64,000 bases of DNA from Polynucleobacter necessarius (GCA_900095165.1 LT606947.1:930001-994000); one strand, 5' to 3'; counted from the stretch's first letter, positions 28,879 to 38,220 are shown. Made by a program: numbers and translations. The notes: generated by a model from the sequence alone, not told the origin.

Positions 28879-29346
28879 ATGACAGTAGAAATCGGTAAGC
28901 CAATGCCTCAGCGTGCAATCCCAGCAACATCAGGATTAACCTTTACGCCAGATTCTGCTAAAGGCAAAAAGCTGGTTATCTACTTTTACCAAAAAGATAT
29001 GACTTCTGGCTGCACTGCAGAGTCTGGTGAGTTTAGGGACAACATTGATGCCTTCACCAAAGCCAATACTTTGATCGTTGGCGTATCTCGGGATAGCCTC
29101 AAATCGCACGACAACTTCCGCAGCAAACTTGAGCTACCATTTGAGCTCGTTGCTGACACCGAGGAAACCCTATGTCAGCTTTTTGACGTGATGAAGCTCA
29201 AGAATATGTATGGCAAACAAGTTCGCGGTGTTGAGCGCAGTACCTTCCTCTTTGACTCCTCGGGCAAGCTTGTAAAAGAGTGGCGCGGACTTAAAGTTCC
29301 AGGACATGTGACAGAGGTATTACAAGCAGCCCAAGCAGCTAAATAA
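28879..29346 (+). CDS. bcp: Thioredoxin-dependent thiol peroxidase (BCP/PrxQ type)
   Basis: Peroxiredoxin of 155 residues that reduces hydroperoxides in the cytoplasm. The peroxidatic Cys is Cys45 in DMTSGCTAESGEF. The resolving Cys that E. coli BCP has five residues later is Gly here, so the enzyme is either 1-Cys or uses the Cys in ETLCQLFDV. A catalytic Arg is in RGVERSTFLF. AGAGAG ahead of the ATG serves as ribosome site. Confidence 0.9.
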   Translation: MTVEIGKPMPQRAIPATSGLTFTPDSAKGKKLVIYFYQKDMTSGCTAESGEFRDNIDAFTKANTLIVGVSRDSLKSHDNFRSKLELPFELVADTEETLCQLFDVMKLKNMYGKQVRGVERSTFLFDSSGKLVKEWRGLKVPGHVTEVLQAAQAAK

Positions 29347-29374
29347 TTTTTTAAATTAATTTAATCTAGGGTAC

Positions 29375-29402
29375 TTGCAAAGCCCAAAATTTGGGGTAAA
29401 GT
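29375..29402 (+). promoter_or_regulatory. Candidate promoter in the bcp-phoH gap
   Basis: TTGCAA, 16 bases, TAAAGT: four of six matches at each hexamer. It would begin a transcript near 29409 that meets the hairpin at 29532 and then the phoH ribosome site. Weak evidence, by eye. Confidence 0.3.
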
Positions 29403-29531
29403 TGTTCATATGCACCGTAAACGACGGGAAAGTCTAATAATCCGTTTGACTCATCAACCTGAATATTTAAGAACAGGCTCGGTAAACATTCCCCACCGTT
29501 TTACAGATCGTTTTACACCCAGTTTCGTTAT

Positions 29532-29567
29532 AAACCGTCAATGCAATTCGCTTGACGGTTTTTTCTT
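29532..29567 (+). terminator. Terminator-like hairpin directly before the phoH ribosome site
   Basis: AAACCGTCAA and TTGACGGTTT form a perfect 10-bp stem with a 10-base loop, followed by a T-rich run. The phoH ribosome site AGGAG begins only three bases after the T run. It may end a short transcript from the bcp-phoH gap or act as an attenuator of phoH. Confidence 0.75.
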
Positions 29568-29581
29568 TTAGGAGAGTCTGC

Positions 29582-31256
29582 ATGCCATTACCCCCAATCC
29601 CAACTCAAATTGCTGGCCAAGTAAAAATTAGCAGTAAGAACACTCCAAACTTAAAGAAACGTCCTGCGCCAGCAAAAACCGTTGTGATGGAAAGCCATGC
29701 GCCAGATTGGGCAACAGATGCTGAAGAGGATCTCTCTGCCGCTGGAAGTAGCGCTTGAGAAAATTAAAGGCGATCGCAGGCCGGCAGCGGCCCGTAGTGA
29801 GCGCAGCGATAACAAAGCAGTAATCGTTCCAGAAAAACCAAAGCGCATCATTAGAACTGGCTCTCCAAGTCTATTTGTCTTAGATACCAACGTATTGATG
29901 CATGATCCAAGCTCGCTATTCCGCTTCTCTGAACACGACCTTTTCCTCCAAATGACCACTCTTGAGGAGTTGGATAACCATAAGAAAGGAATGACAGAGG
30001 TTGCTCGCAATGCTCGTACCGTCAGCCGTTCTTTAGATCAATTGGTTGCAGGTACTAGCGGCACATTAGATGAAGGTATTCCACTCAACAAGTTAGGCAA
30101 TCAGGATGTCTCTGGTCGACTCTTTTTCCAAACCAAACTTACTACCCAGGCATTGCCTGAGGGATTACCTGAAGGTAAATGTGACAACCTCATCTTGGCG
30201 GTTGTTAGTGAGCTACAAAAGACCCGTAAAGGCCAAGAGGTGGTATTGGTATCCAAAGATATCAATATGCGCATTAAGACGCGCGCCTTAGGATTGCCTG
30301 CTGAAGATTACTTCAACGACCAGATCTTAGAAGATCGTGACCTGATGTATTCCGGTGTCATGTCATTGCCCGCAGACTTTTGGCCTAAGCATGGTAAAGA
30401 TATGGAAAGCTGGGCTGATGGTAAATCTGGAACGATGTTCTATCGCGTAACCGGCCCTTCAGTTGCGAGCATGCTGGTAAATGAATTTGTCTACCAAGAA
30501 AATCCGGATGGCTCTACGCCTTTCTACGCGCAAGTCAAAGAAATTAATGACAAGACTGCCCTCCTTCAAACCTTGAGAGACTTTTCTCATCAGAAAAATA
30601 ATGTGTGGAGTGTAACTGCGCGCAATCGTGAGCAAAACTTCGCCATGAACTTACTCATGAACCCAGATGTGGATTTCATCACGCTATTGGGTCAAGCGGG
30701 TACTGGTAAAACCTTGCTGGCCTTAGCTGCCGGCTTAGAACAAGTGCTCGATAGTAAGCGCTATAACGAAATCATTATTACCCGCGCCACAGTTCCTGTT
30801 GGTGAAGATATCGGCTTCTTACCAGGCACTGAAGAAGAGAAAATGCAGCCTTGGATGGGTGCGTTTGACGACAACCTTGAGATATTGCAACGCAATGAGG
30901 ATGGCGCCGGCGAATGGGGTCGTGCCGCCACTCAGGAGCTGATTCGCTCACGCATCAAAGTGAAGAGCATGAACTTCATGCGTGGCAGAACCTTTGTGAG
31001 CAAGTTTGTGATTATTGATGAGGCGCAAAACTTAACGCCCAAACAAATGAAGACGTTAGTCACTCGTGCAGGTCCAGGAACTAAGATTGTTTGTTTAGGT
31101 AATATTGCCCAAATCGATACGCCCTACTTAACTGAAGGCTCTTCAGGTCTTACTTATGTGGTTGATCGCTTCAAAGGCTGGCGTCATGGTGGGCATGTGA
31201 CACTTGCCAGTGGCGAGCGTTCACGTCTTGCGGATCATGCTGCTGACGCACTCTAA
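29582..31256 (+). CDS. PhoH family protein with PIN domain; probable N-terminal frameshift
   Basis: Cytoplasmic PIN nuclease domain fused to a PhoH ATPase. The PIN part has LFVLDTNVLMHDPSSLFRF and TLEELDNHKKG. The ATPase has LLGQAGTGKTLLALAAG, TRATVPVGEDIGFLPG and VIIDEAQNLTPKQMK. A strong ribosome site precedes the ATG at 29582 (MPLPPIPTQIAGQVKISS), but that frame stops at 29756-29758. The long frame with all domains opens at 29697 in another phase and has no ribosome site. I infer one inserted base between about 29697 and 29756, in a variable linker. Translation from 29697 (519 residues) could still give both domains. Confidence 0.75.
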
Positions 31257-31767
31257 GCTACCCCCCTCATGCCGCACTCTAATAGGGTGTGGCATTTTTA
31301 TTTTCGCCCTACTATCACTCTCGGGTTGCGGAAGCTTTGGCTCAAAAAATAATGCGGCTAAAGTCGCCCAATTCAAACAAGATACCAGTGTAGGCACAGA
31401 GAACATCTCCATTGCAGCAGTAGGTTTAATTGGCGTGCCCTATCGCTACGGCGGAAATAATCCGAAGGGCGGATTTGATTGCAGCGGGCTGATTGCTTAC
31501 GTCTACCAAAAGTCAGCCAATATCAAGCTACCGCGGACCATTCAAGAAATTAGCGTCAAAGGTCAAAGTGTTGAAAATCAACCCCCTGCACCAGGTGATC
31601 TCATTTTCTTTAATACCACTGGTGAAAAGTATTCACACGCAGGAATATATGTGGGACAAGGCAGATTTGTGCATGCCCCAAGCGCTGGGGGAACCGTACG
31701 CCTGGAGTTCATCACTACACCCTACTGGGCAGCCAGATTTACTGAGGCGAGAAGGTTAACGCCTTAA
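31237..31767 (+). CDS. NlpC/P60 family lipoprotein peptidase
   Basis: Cell-wall peptidase, probably cutting peptide stems of peptidoglycan. An N-terminal hydrophobic stretch ends in the lipobox LLSLSGC, so it is a periplasm-facing lipoprotein. The catalytic Cys is in GGFDCSGLIAYVYQ, with His residues in YSHAGIYVG and FVHAPSAGG. I chose the ATG at 31237, which overlaps the phoH end by 20 bases; the frame also opens at a TTG at 31204. Length is 176 residues from this start. Confidence 0.88.
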   Translation: MLLTHSKLPPSCRTLIGCGIFIFALLSLSGCGSFGSKNNAAKVAQFKQDTSVGTENISIAAVGLIGVPYRYGGNNPKGGFDCSGLIAYVYQKSANIKLPRTIQEISVKGQSVENQPPAPGDLIFFNTTGEKYSHAGIYVGQGRFVHAPSAGGTVRLEFITTPYWAARFTEARRLTP

Positions 31768-31879
31768 TTATTAGCCTTTCGAGATAGCATTAACACCGTA
31801 TTCCCAAAAGACTGAATATTGTTTACATTGCTAGATAGAACAATTGGTTCTTTAGATTACTCACTTGGGGGTGGCTCGT

Positions 31880-32146
31880 ATGAAGAAAAACATCATCGCT
31901 TTAAGTATTGCATTGAGTTTTGCTATTCCATCTATCGCTTTTGCAGATCAAGCAGCTTGTGAAGCCAAAGCAGTAAGCAAAGATGGTAAGCCATTGTATG
32001 GAGCAGCTAAAGATGCTTCTATCAAGAAATGCATGGGTGATGCCAAGCCCAATGATTGCGAAGCCAAGGCAGTGAGCAAAGATGGTAAGCCACTGTATGG
32101 CGCCGCTAAAGCAGCCTCAATTAAAAAGTGTGAAGGTAGCAAGTAA
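31880..32146 (+). CDS. Secreted small protein with two PsiF-type repeats
   Basis: 88 residues. MKKNIIALSIALSFAIPSIAFA is a clear signal peptide with cleavage after AFA. The mature part holds two nearly identical 33-residue units, each with paired Cys (CEAKAVSKDGKPLYGAAK then ASIKKC). The Cys spacing and the basic character fit the PsiF repeat family, known from a phosphate-starvation-inducible E. coli protein; the function is unknown. The two units probably each form a disulfide in the periplasm. A TTG-started extension to 31865 is possible but less likely. Confidence 0.75.
   Translation: MKKNIIALSIALSFAIPSIAFADQAACEAKAVSKDGKPLYGAAKDASIKKCMGDAKPNDCEAKAVSKDGKPLYGAAKAASIKKCEGSK
31958..32131 (+). 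repeat. Tandem duplication with 99-base period inside the PsiF-like gene
   Basis: The segment from 31958 to 32032 is repeated from 32057 to 32131 with scattered, mostly silent differences. The period is exactly 33 codons. This shows an internal duplication that has been kept in frame. Confidence 0.85.
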
Positions 32147-32164
32147 ACACATATCGCCTTAGTT

Positions 32165-32191
32165 AAACAGCCTCGCATTGCGAGGCTGTTT
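32165..32191. terminator. Bidirectional terminator between the PsiF-like gene and dnaB
   Basis: AAACAGCCTCG and CGAGGCTGTTT form an 11-bp stem, with T-rich sequence on the plus side and A-rich on the other. The two genes converge here (stops at 32146 and 32212). Confidence 0.85.
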
Positions 32192-32211
32192 TATTCTTAA
32201 TTGCTTGTGAA

Positions 32212-34707
32212 TTAGAACGGCTCGTATCCACCAGAGGAGTAGCCAACTGATCCCATCGCCAAGTTATCAAACTTGGTATACGGACCTTGCCAGCTGAGGC
32301 GGATTGTTCCGATTGGACCGTTACGTTGCTTACTAATGATGATTTCAGCGATGCCTTTGTCCTGGGTGGTATCTGGGTGATAAACCTCATCGCGATAGAT
32401 AAACATAATTAAGTCAGCATCCTGCTCAATCGCGCCTGACTCACGCAAATCAGACATGATTGGGCGCTTATTAGGGCGCTGCTCAAGGCCACGATTTAAC
32501 TGCGACAACGCGACTACTGGGCACTGCAATTCTTTTGCAAGAGACTTAAGCGAGCGCGAAATTTCTGATATCTCCGTTGCACGGCTCTCAGAACCAGAGC
32601 CGCTCATCAACTGCAAGTAATCAATCACAACCAGGCCAAGTGTTCCACCAAAGTTACGAGCAATACGGCGTGCGCGTGCACGCAACTCTAAACTTGAAAG
32701 AGCGCCAGTCTCATCAATCAAAATTTGGGTATTACTTAAACGGGCAATCGCATCGGTAACACGTGGCCACTCATCATCCTGCAACTTCCCAGTACGCATA
32801 CGACCTTGGTCAACGCGCCCTACTGAGCCCAGTAAACGAGCTGCTAATTGCTCACCCGACATCTCCATAGAGAACACAACAACAGGCAATCCTTCGGCCA
32901 ATGCAACGTTCTCCGCAATATTTAATGCGAACGCAGTATTGTGGGTCACTACGTAATCATTGGTTACATAGGTTCTATCTGGGTGATTAACAGAGATGCA
33001 TTGAGCCTCGGTAACTCTAGACGGCTCAATACTCTTAAATGAAAGTCTGCGCTGGCGATTCCAAGTTGACCTAAGTCTTTCCTTCTTCTCAGGCAATGTG
33101 AATGCTTCAAAGCCGGGGCCAAAATTCATATTCAGGACATAAGATAAACGACCCTGCTTCTTCTCGCCTTTGTGGGTATAACTTGTCTGTTTTTGTGCGA
33201 TTGAGCAAAAGCCACCCAATGATCTAGCCAAGGAGGCAACGTCTTCCGACAATTGCTTGCTTGCAGTACAAAAACGCAGAGAGCCCCACTTCTCAATCCA
33301 CCCATCAATGTCCATAAGGCCTTGGAATAGAGTGAGACGAGAAGTCTTATTGGCCTCAAGATAAGTAGCAGGAATGTATTTATCAAAACTTCTACAACCG
33401 AGAACATCTAAATCCCGCAAGGCTGAGCGGAAATAATTCGTAGGCACGGACTGACGTTGGCCATTGGCAGCAATTCTGGATTTGGAAACCAATCTCCAAT
33501 CATACGCGTTGGCATGAACTAATTCCATCTCATAGCCAGCTAGAACATTCATGCGCTCAATAAGCTCTGGAGATTTTGTCGAGAACATCACGCCGCCATG
33601 GGATAAGGCTAAAGCTCCATCACCCAATAAGGCACCGAGGACCCAAGGGTTTATTGGCAATGTATTTGAATGACCAAAATCACCCGAAACAGGATCTATC
33701 CACAGACGATTCTTGTAGCGAACACAAGACAGCATTTCCATTAAACGCGCAGTATTGATGACCTTGGGCGCATCCCAATCGCGATACATGACGCGCCACA
33801 AATGCTCATCACAGCATTCAGCTTCACGACCGTCAGAGAAGGTAATCTTGTAAATCTGTTTAATTCCCTGAGGATAGACGCCTGTAACCATGGAATGCTC
33901 ACCATCCACAGAGGCAAGGCGATCGCCAAAACGTAAGTCGCCCATCAACTTCCAGCCGTCAACCGTCTTTACTTTGGCATCAAGTGGTTGCGCTTTACCC
34001 ATCGACGGCCTTCCAGCAACAATCACCAAGTCGCCTTTTTGCAGGCCGCTAGTTTGCTTATCTAGGTCAATAAATCCAGTTGCAATACCGGTGATATCAC
34101 TTCCACCCTGGCGGTTGTAGAGCTCATCAATACGAGCGACAACGGTTTTGAGCAAGGACTCAATCTCAAGGTAATCGGCCTTGCGACTACTCTCTTCACC
34201 GATTTGCAAAATGCGTGATTCAGCCTCATCCAAAAGCGTTCTCACTGAACGACCCTCGGGAACAAAAGCAGAGTTCACAATATTGTCAGACACCTCAATT
34301 AGACGACGCAGAATGCTGCGGTCTCGAACAATGTCGGCATAGCCTTTGATGTTCGCTGCACTGGGTGTGCTTTGCGCTAATGAGTTGAGGTAATCAATAC
34401 CAACTAAATCACCACCTTGCTCAGACTTTACGGCCTCATGGACAGTAATGACGTCAGCGGGATGATTGTCGCCAACTAAACGCTGAATGATCTTATAGAT
34501 CAGAGCATGTTCAGGGCGATAGAAATCTTTATCAGTTAACACACCACCTAGGCGATCCCAGGCCGTGTTATCGATCAGTAGACCGCCGAGCAAAGATTGC
34601 TCGGCTTCTACAGAATGCGGCGGTACTTTGAGAGCCTGCAAGGCTGCATCCCAAGAACCCATCATGCCAGGATTTGACATAAGAGAGCGTGAGCGGGATT
34701 CAGCCAT
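32212..34707 (-). CDS. dnaB: Replicative DNA helicase DnaB with intein in the Walker A loop
   Basis: Hexameric replication-fork helicase. The N-terminal DnaB domain (PPHSVEAEQSLLGGLLID) spans about residues 28-130. The RecA-like ATPase begins near 205 and its Walker A reads GRPSMGK up to Lys238. It is interrupted by a 352-residue intein and resumes with TAFALNIAENVAL at residue 591. Walker B LVVIDYLQLM and the DnaB motifs LSQLNRGLEQR and DLRESGAIEQDADLIMF follow. The precursor has 831 residues and the spliced protein 479, normal for DnaB. Without splicing the ATP site is destroyed, so splicing must work for the cell to live. It is downstream of rplI in the rpsF-priB-rpsR-rplI series. Confidence 0.96.
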   Translation of the reverse strand: MAESRSRSLMSNPGMMGSWDAALQALKVPPHSVEAEQSLLGGLLIDNTAWDRLGGVLTDKDFYRPEHALIYKIIQRLVGDNHPADVITVHEAVKSEQGGDLVGIDYLNSLAQSTPSAANIKGYADIVRDRSILRRLIEVSDNIVNSAFVPEGRSVRTLLDEAESRILQIGEESSRKADYLEIESLLKTVVARIDELYNRQGGSDITGIATGFIDLDKQTSGLQKGDLVIVAGRPSMGKAQPLDAKVKTVDGWKLMGDLRFGDRLASVDGEHSMVTGVYPQGIKQIYKITFSDGREAECCDEHLWRVMYRDWDAPKVINTARLMEMLSCVRYKNRLWIDPVSGDFGHSNTLPINPWVLGALLGDGALALSHGGVMFSTKSPELIERMNVLAGYEMELVHANAYDWRLVSKSRIAANGQRQSVPTNYFRSALRDLDVLGCRSFDKYIPATYLEANKTSRLTLFQGLMDIDGWIEKWGSLRFCTASKQLSEDVASLARSLGGFCSIAQKQTSYTHKGEKKQGRLSYVLNMNFGPGFEAFTLPEKKERLRSTWNRQRRLSFKSIEPSRVTEAQCISVNHPDRTYVTNDYVVTHNTAFALNIAENVALAEGLPVVVFSMEMSGEQLAARLLGSVGRVDQGRMRTGKLQDDEWPRVTDAIARLSNTQILIDETGALSSLELRARARRIARNFGGTLGLVVIDYLQLMSGSGSESRATEISEISRSLKSLAKELQCPVVALSQLNRGLEQRPNKRPIMSDLRESGAIEQDADLIMFIYRDEVYHPDTTQDKGIAEIIISKQRNGPIGTIRLSWQGPYTKFDNLAMGSVGYSSGGYEPF
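32938..33993 (-). mobile_element. DnaB intein, class-3 type, with LAGLIDADG homing endonuclease
   Basis: 352 residues (DnaB 239-590) between GRPSMGK and TAFALN. Residue 1 is Ala, not Cys or Ser, so canonical first-step chemistry is impossible. The class 3 signature is present: Trp66 in block B (CDEHLW), Cys332 in block F (EAQCISVNHPDRTY) and Thr350 in block G (VVTHN), with block B His64 and terminal Asn352. The +1 extein residue is Thr. Two LAGLIDADG-type motifs, VLGALLGDG (118-126) and LFQGLMDIDG (222-231), keep both acidic residues (Asp125, Asp230), so the homing endonuclease could be active. Both splice borders are in frame. Confidence 0.93.
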
Positions 34708-34731
34708 GAGGCTAGCTTACAGATCTAAAAC

Positions 34732-35184
34732 TTACGCTTGCTCGCCAACTACGCGGATAGTGATGTCAAACACTACATCGGTATGTACAGCTACCGCTAC
34801 AGGGTGATCACCAACCATCTTCAACGGGCCAGTAGGCATACGTACAGAAGCTTTTTCAATTACAAAGCCTTTAGCTTTCAAAGCATCAGCGATGTCATGA
34901 TTGGTTACAGAGCCAAACAAACGACCGTCAACACCTGCTTTTTGATCGATTTCGAGAACCAAGTCTTTGAGCTTTGCGCCAACCGCTTCAGCAGCAGCCA
35001 ATTTCTCAGCAGCCAATTTTTCCAACTCAGCACGACGCACCGCAAAGTCAGCGATAGCTGTTTCAGTTGCACGACGAGCCTTACGTTGTGGAATTAGAAA
35101 ATTACGAGCGTAACCGTCTTTAACACGAACGATGTCGCCGAGGTTGCCCAGGTTAATTACTTTTTCTAAAAGAATGATTTGCAT
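34732..35184 (-). CDS. rplI: 50S ribosomal protein L9
   Basis: 150 residues with the L9 N-terminus [19 protein letters not shown] then [16 protein letters not shown], a long central helix and the C-terminal RNA-binding domain. I chose the ATG at 35184 because it is the family start; the open frame farther upstream overlaps rpsR. Part of the rpsF-priB-rpsR-rplI operon, 13 bases after rpsR. Confidence 0.97.
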   Translation of the reverse strand: MQIILLEKVINLGNLGDIVRVKDGYARNFLIPQRKARRATETAIADFAVRRAELEKLAAEKLAAAEAVGAKLKDLVLEIDQKAGVDGRLFGSVTNHDIADALKAKGFVIEKASVRMPTGPLKMVGDHPVAVAVHTDVVFDITIRVVGEQA

Positions 35185-35197
35185 TGAGGGCTCCCAA

Positions 35198-35470
35198 TTA
35201 TTTCTTGTGTTGATCGGAGAATGGCAACAAAGCCAAGTAACGAGCACGCTTGATAGCAGTATCTAACTGACGCTGGTATTTAGCTTTCGTGCCTGTCAAA
35301 CGTGCAGGAGTGATCTTGGCGTTTTCGCCAATGAAGTCCTTTAATGTGTCTACATCTTTGTAGTCAATCTGTTCTACGCCAGCAACAGTGAAACGGCAAT
35401 AACGCTTACGCTTGAACAATGGGTTCTGAGCTGGTTTCTTTTTGAAATCGGGTTTCTTTCCAAACGCCAT
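35198..35470 (-). CDS. rpsR: 30S ribosomal protein S18
   Basis: 90 residues. The S18 core [20 protein letters not shown] and the later [20 protein letters not shown] with [12 protein letters not shown] are standard. An N-terminal Lys-rich extension ([11 protein letters not shown]) is common in Burkholderiaceae. It lies between priB and rplI, 13 bases after priB. Confidence 0.97.
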   Translation of the reverse strand: MAFGKKPDFKKKPAQNPLFKRKRYCRFTVAGVEQIDYKDVDTLKDFIGENAKITPARLTGTKAKYQRQLDTAIKRARYLALLPFSDQHKK

Positions 35471-35483
35471 GATGATTTCCTCT

Positions 35484-35777
35484 TTAATTTTTCAATTGAA
35501 TATGGGTGATATGGAAAACAAGTCTTTGATTACGTAGAGTCTTGAGCGCTAAGAATCCCTCAAACACCGCCTCAGCTCCTAAATCCATTTGCTCTAAACC
35601 CTTTTGTATCGGGCCAATTGCTATGGCTTCAACGCTCATGTGAATTTTCCTTGCGCTTCCTACCTCGTTTACTTCGCCGCTATGTTCTAGCTGGCAATGC
35701 ATCACCGGTATTCCTGCTGGTGTAAATCGAATCGCGTCTTTGGCTACCAAGAATGCAGTTAGGGTGAAATGATTCAA
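35484..35777 (-). CDS. priB: Primosomal replication protein N (PriB)
   Basis: 97-residue OB-fold single-stranded DNA-binding protein that helps restart stalled forks. It starts [20 protein letters not shown] and ends with HITHIQLKN. It stands between rpsF and rpsR as in most beta- and gammaproteobacteria. Intact. Confidence 0.92.
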   Translation of the reverse strand: MNHFTLTAFLVAKDAIRFTPAGIPVMHCQLEHSGEVNEVGSARKIHMSVEAIAIGPIQKGLEQMDLGAEAVFEGFLALKTLRNQRLVFHITHIQLKN

Positions 35778-35836
35778 CGCCGCTCCGTCACTCTAATACG
35801 TTTTCTAGTCTGTGTATTCCTCTTCAAATTTATAAC

Positions 35837-36211
35837 TTAAGCCGCTGCTACAGAAGCGTCGGATTGAGCTGATTTGCGCACTTCTTCGCGTTGCACTTCT
35901 TTCATCATGATGGAAGGCTTTGTTTCAGCTTTCTTAGTCTTGATGATGAGGTGACGCAAAACAGCATCGTTAAATTTGAATGCGTGCTCGAGCTCGTCCA
36001 GAGTTTTCTGGTCGCACTCAATGTTCATACAAACGTAATGGGCTTTAGCAAGTTTGTCGATCATGTAAGCCATCTGACGACGACCCCAATCTTCCATGCG
36101 GTGAATTTTGCCGCCAGCAGCAGCTAATGTCGCTTTGTAGCGATCGATCATCGCAGGCACTTGCTCGCTTTGGTCCGGGTGGACGATAAAGACGATTTCA
36201 TAATGACGCAT
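35837..36211 (-). CDS. rpsF: 30S ribosomal protein S6
   Basis: 124 residues starting [20 protein letters not shown], with [16 protein letters not shown] and [20 protein letters not shown]. The tail is Lys/Ala-rich. First gene of the operon that ends with dnaB. An AAGGAG ribosome site precedes the ATG. The 132-base region upstream should contain the operon promoter; no strong consensus was found. Confidence 0.97.
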   Translation of the reverse strand: MRHYEIVFIVHPDQSEQVPAMIDRYKATLAAAGGKIHRMEDWGRRQMAYMIDKLAKAHYVCMNIECDQKTLDELEHAFKFNDAVLRHLIIKTKKAETKPSIMMKEVQREEVRKSAQSDASVAAA

Positions 36212-36343
36212 CTAACACTCCTTAAGGATAAAGTCACCTGGGCGTCTTGCTAACTTCCGATGGTTTTAAAGTTAGCGCCAGTGTGACAAGGTATAACAAA
36301 TTGTAAGTAAAACTAACTACACATATTTACTGCTTGTAAGTCC

Positions 36344-37420
36344 TTACCGAATTTCAGGTAAGTCCGCTATTCTAGCAAAAAAATCCTGCCAAGTCAGGGG
36401 TTTAGCGGCTTTATTTGCCCGCTTTGCCGCATTTAAAGCTAATTGGAGCGCAATTCTGGCTCTGGGTGCAGTCAAGAGTCCAGATGCACGGCATCCAAGC
36501 GCATCTACCTCAGGAATATTTTGCAAAGTAGCGCCCGCACCAGTTCTAGTCGTTCTCACCAAAGCAATGCCCTGAGTCATTGCCTGATCCAAGGGCTTCA
36601 CCCATGCATCATGAAAGCCGCCTTGCCCTGATCCAGCAAGCACAAAGCCTTGTACAGCGCTACCAAGCCACCGTGTGATGGTTTCAGGACGTGCACCTGC
36701 ATGGCTGGTCAAGATCTCAACCCAAGGCCACTCGCCTTCCTGTGGGATTGGTAAATCCTCATTCCAGGCAGCCTGTACCGCCTTGATGCCAGACAACCAA
36801 GAGGGATTAATTAAGCCTACCGAGCTTGATGGGGCATCTTGCAATGGAGCATTGAGGGCTGTGGCGTGGCGCTTAGCTAGATCGATTGCCATGCATCCAC
36901 GTCCATCCATGACTGCATAAATGCCACCAGGACAGTTATCAATAGAAGTAGAGGCCCAGCACAAGGCATCCAGCAGATTCGAGGGGCCATCAGCCCCAGG
37001 TGCATTACTTGGCAGCATTGCCCCAGTCAAAATAATCCTCTTAGACTGAGTCTGAGCTAACTTGCCACAAGTTACCTGCAGAAATAAACCCGTTTCCTCG
37101 ATCGTATCGGTGCCGTGAGTCACCACAATCCCTTTGACTGTCGCATCTAGCAAAGCCTCTTTTACAGCCAGACCCAGCATGGTCAGGTGGGCGTCGGTTA
37201 GATTGCGGCTATTGATGTTGGCTAGCTGACGCGAAACCAGCTTAACCCTCTCTGGCACCATTGATTGGACATGCGCCACCAAGGCATCAACCCCAACTTG
37301 ACCCGCTTGATATTGGAGCGGGTTTTCTTCAGGATTTGGTGCGAGACCTGCAATAGTGCCTCCCATGCCTAAAACAAGAAGATGGGGTGAATTTTCAGAA
37401 AGACTGGGGTTTGAGCTCAT
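36344..37420 (-). CDS. L-asparaginase
   Basis: Cytoplasmic asparaginase family enzyme that hydrolyses asparagine to aspartate. The first active-site motif reads [12 protein letters not shown] and the second [16 protein letters not shown]; the segment [20 protein letters not shown] follows. I chose the ATG at 37420 (358 residues, [15 protein letters not shown]), because the upstream extension to 37489 overlaps the lexA promoter and start. No signal peptide is seen, so it is probably the housekeeping type. Confidence 0.85.
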   Translation of the reverse strand: MSSNPSLSENSPHLLVLGMGGTIAGLAPNPEENPLQYQAGQVGVDALVAHVQSMVPERVKLVSRQLANINSRNLTDAHLTMLGLAVKEALLDATVKGIVVTHGTDTIEETGLFLQVTCGKLAQTQSKRIILTGAMLPSNAPGADGPSNLLDALCWASTSIDNCPGGIYAVMDGRGCMAIDLAKRHATALNAPLQDAPSSSVGLINPSWLSGIKAVQAAWNEDLPIPQEGEWPWVEILTSHAGARPETITRWLGSAVQGFVLAGSGQGGFHDAWVKPLDQAMTQGIALVRTTRTGAGATLQNIPEVDALGCRASGLLTAPRARIALQLALNAAKRANKAAKPLTWQDFFARIADLPEIR

Positions 37421-37446
37421 TCCTCCATTATCCGCCTCCAAATTGC

Positions 37447-37481
37447 TTGAAAATTCAAATAGTGCTGTATACAATCCCAGT
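37447..37481 (+). promoter_or_regulatory. lexA promoter with overlapping LexA operator, apparently leaderless
   Basis: TTGAAA at 37447-37452, 17 bases, TACAAT at 37470-37475 gives a good sigma-70 promoter. Transcription would begin about seven bases later, at the lexA ATG (37482). A near-consensus LexA box, CTGT-N8-CCAG (37465-37480; one mismatch to CTGT-N8-ACAG), covers the -10. There is no room for a ribosome site. Confidence 0.65.
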
Positions 37482-38201
37482 ATGGACATAAATACAGTCG
37501 ATTTTCCAGAGGAGCTGACTGCCCTTCATAAACTCACCTCACGTCAAAGTGAGATTTTGGAATTGATTACCAAGGCCATCGATGAAAGTGGCTCACCGCC
37601 AACGCGCGCTGAGATTGCAACGCAACTAGGTTTTGCTTCTGCCAACGCAGCTGAAGAACATTTACGTGCCTTGGCAAAAAAAGGATACATCAAGCTGACA
37701 CCAGGAACTTCGCGCGGTATTCGCATTCCACAACGCTTTAACCAGACGCACAATCCAAACAAATATCGTCAGATGTCTTTACCTTCTGGCGCGCTTCAGC
37801 AACTTACATTGCCACTCATTGGTCGTGTTGCCGCAGGCTCTCCAATCACAGCCATCGAGCACATTGAGAAACAAGTGCCGATTGATCCAAGCCTATTTAG
37901 CAAGGGCGCAGATTATTTATTAAAAGTGGTTGGCATGAGCATGCGCGATGCCGGAATTTTGGATGGCGACTATCTTGCCGTAAGAAAAACTTCTGAAGTA
38001 CGTAACGGCGATATCGTGGTTGCGCGCTTAGATGATGAAGTCACAGTGAAACGTTGGAATCAAAAGAAAACTGCGGATGGCATGGTGATTGAATTGCAAG
38101 CCGAGAACCCAGACTTCAAAAATATTTTGGTAGATAGACGACAACCGAACTTCGCGGTAGAGGGTCAGGCTGTTGGGCTAATCAGGGCTGGCGGACTCTA
38201 A
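37482..38201 (+). CDS. lexA: SOS repressor LexA
   Basis: 239 residues. N-terminal winged helix ([36 protein letters not shown]), then the self-cleavage site Ala118-Gly119 (GRVAAGSP) and the catalytic Ser153 ([10 protein letters not shown]) and Lys190 (DEVTVKRW). It represses DNA damage genes and is cleaved with RecA. The ATG at 37482 sits right at the predicted transcription start. The frame is open farther upstream, but that part is inside the asparaginase region and not LexA-like. Confidence 0.96.
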   Translation: MDINTVDFPEELTALHKLTSRQSEILELITKAIDESGSPPTRAEIATQLGFASANAAEEHLRALAKKGYIKLTPGTSRGIRIPQRFNQTHNPNKYRQMSLPSGALQQLTLPLIGRVAAGSPITAIEHIEKQVPIDPSLFSKGADYLLKVVGMSMRDAGILDGDYLAVRKTSEVRNGDIVVARLDDEVTVKRWNQKKTADGMVIELQAENPDFKNILVDRRQPNFAVEGQAVGLIRAGGL

Positions 38202-38220
38202 GCCAACCAGGCTGATAAAG

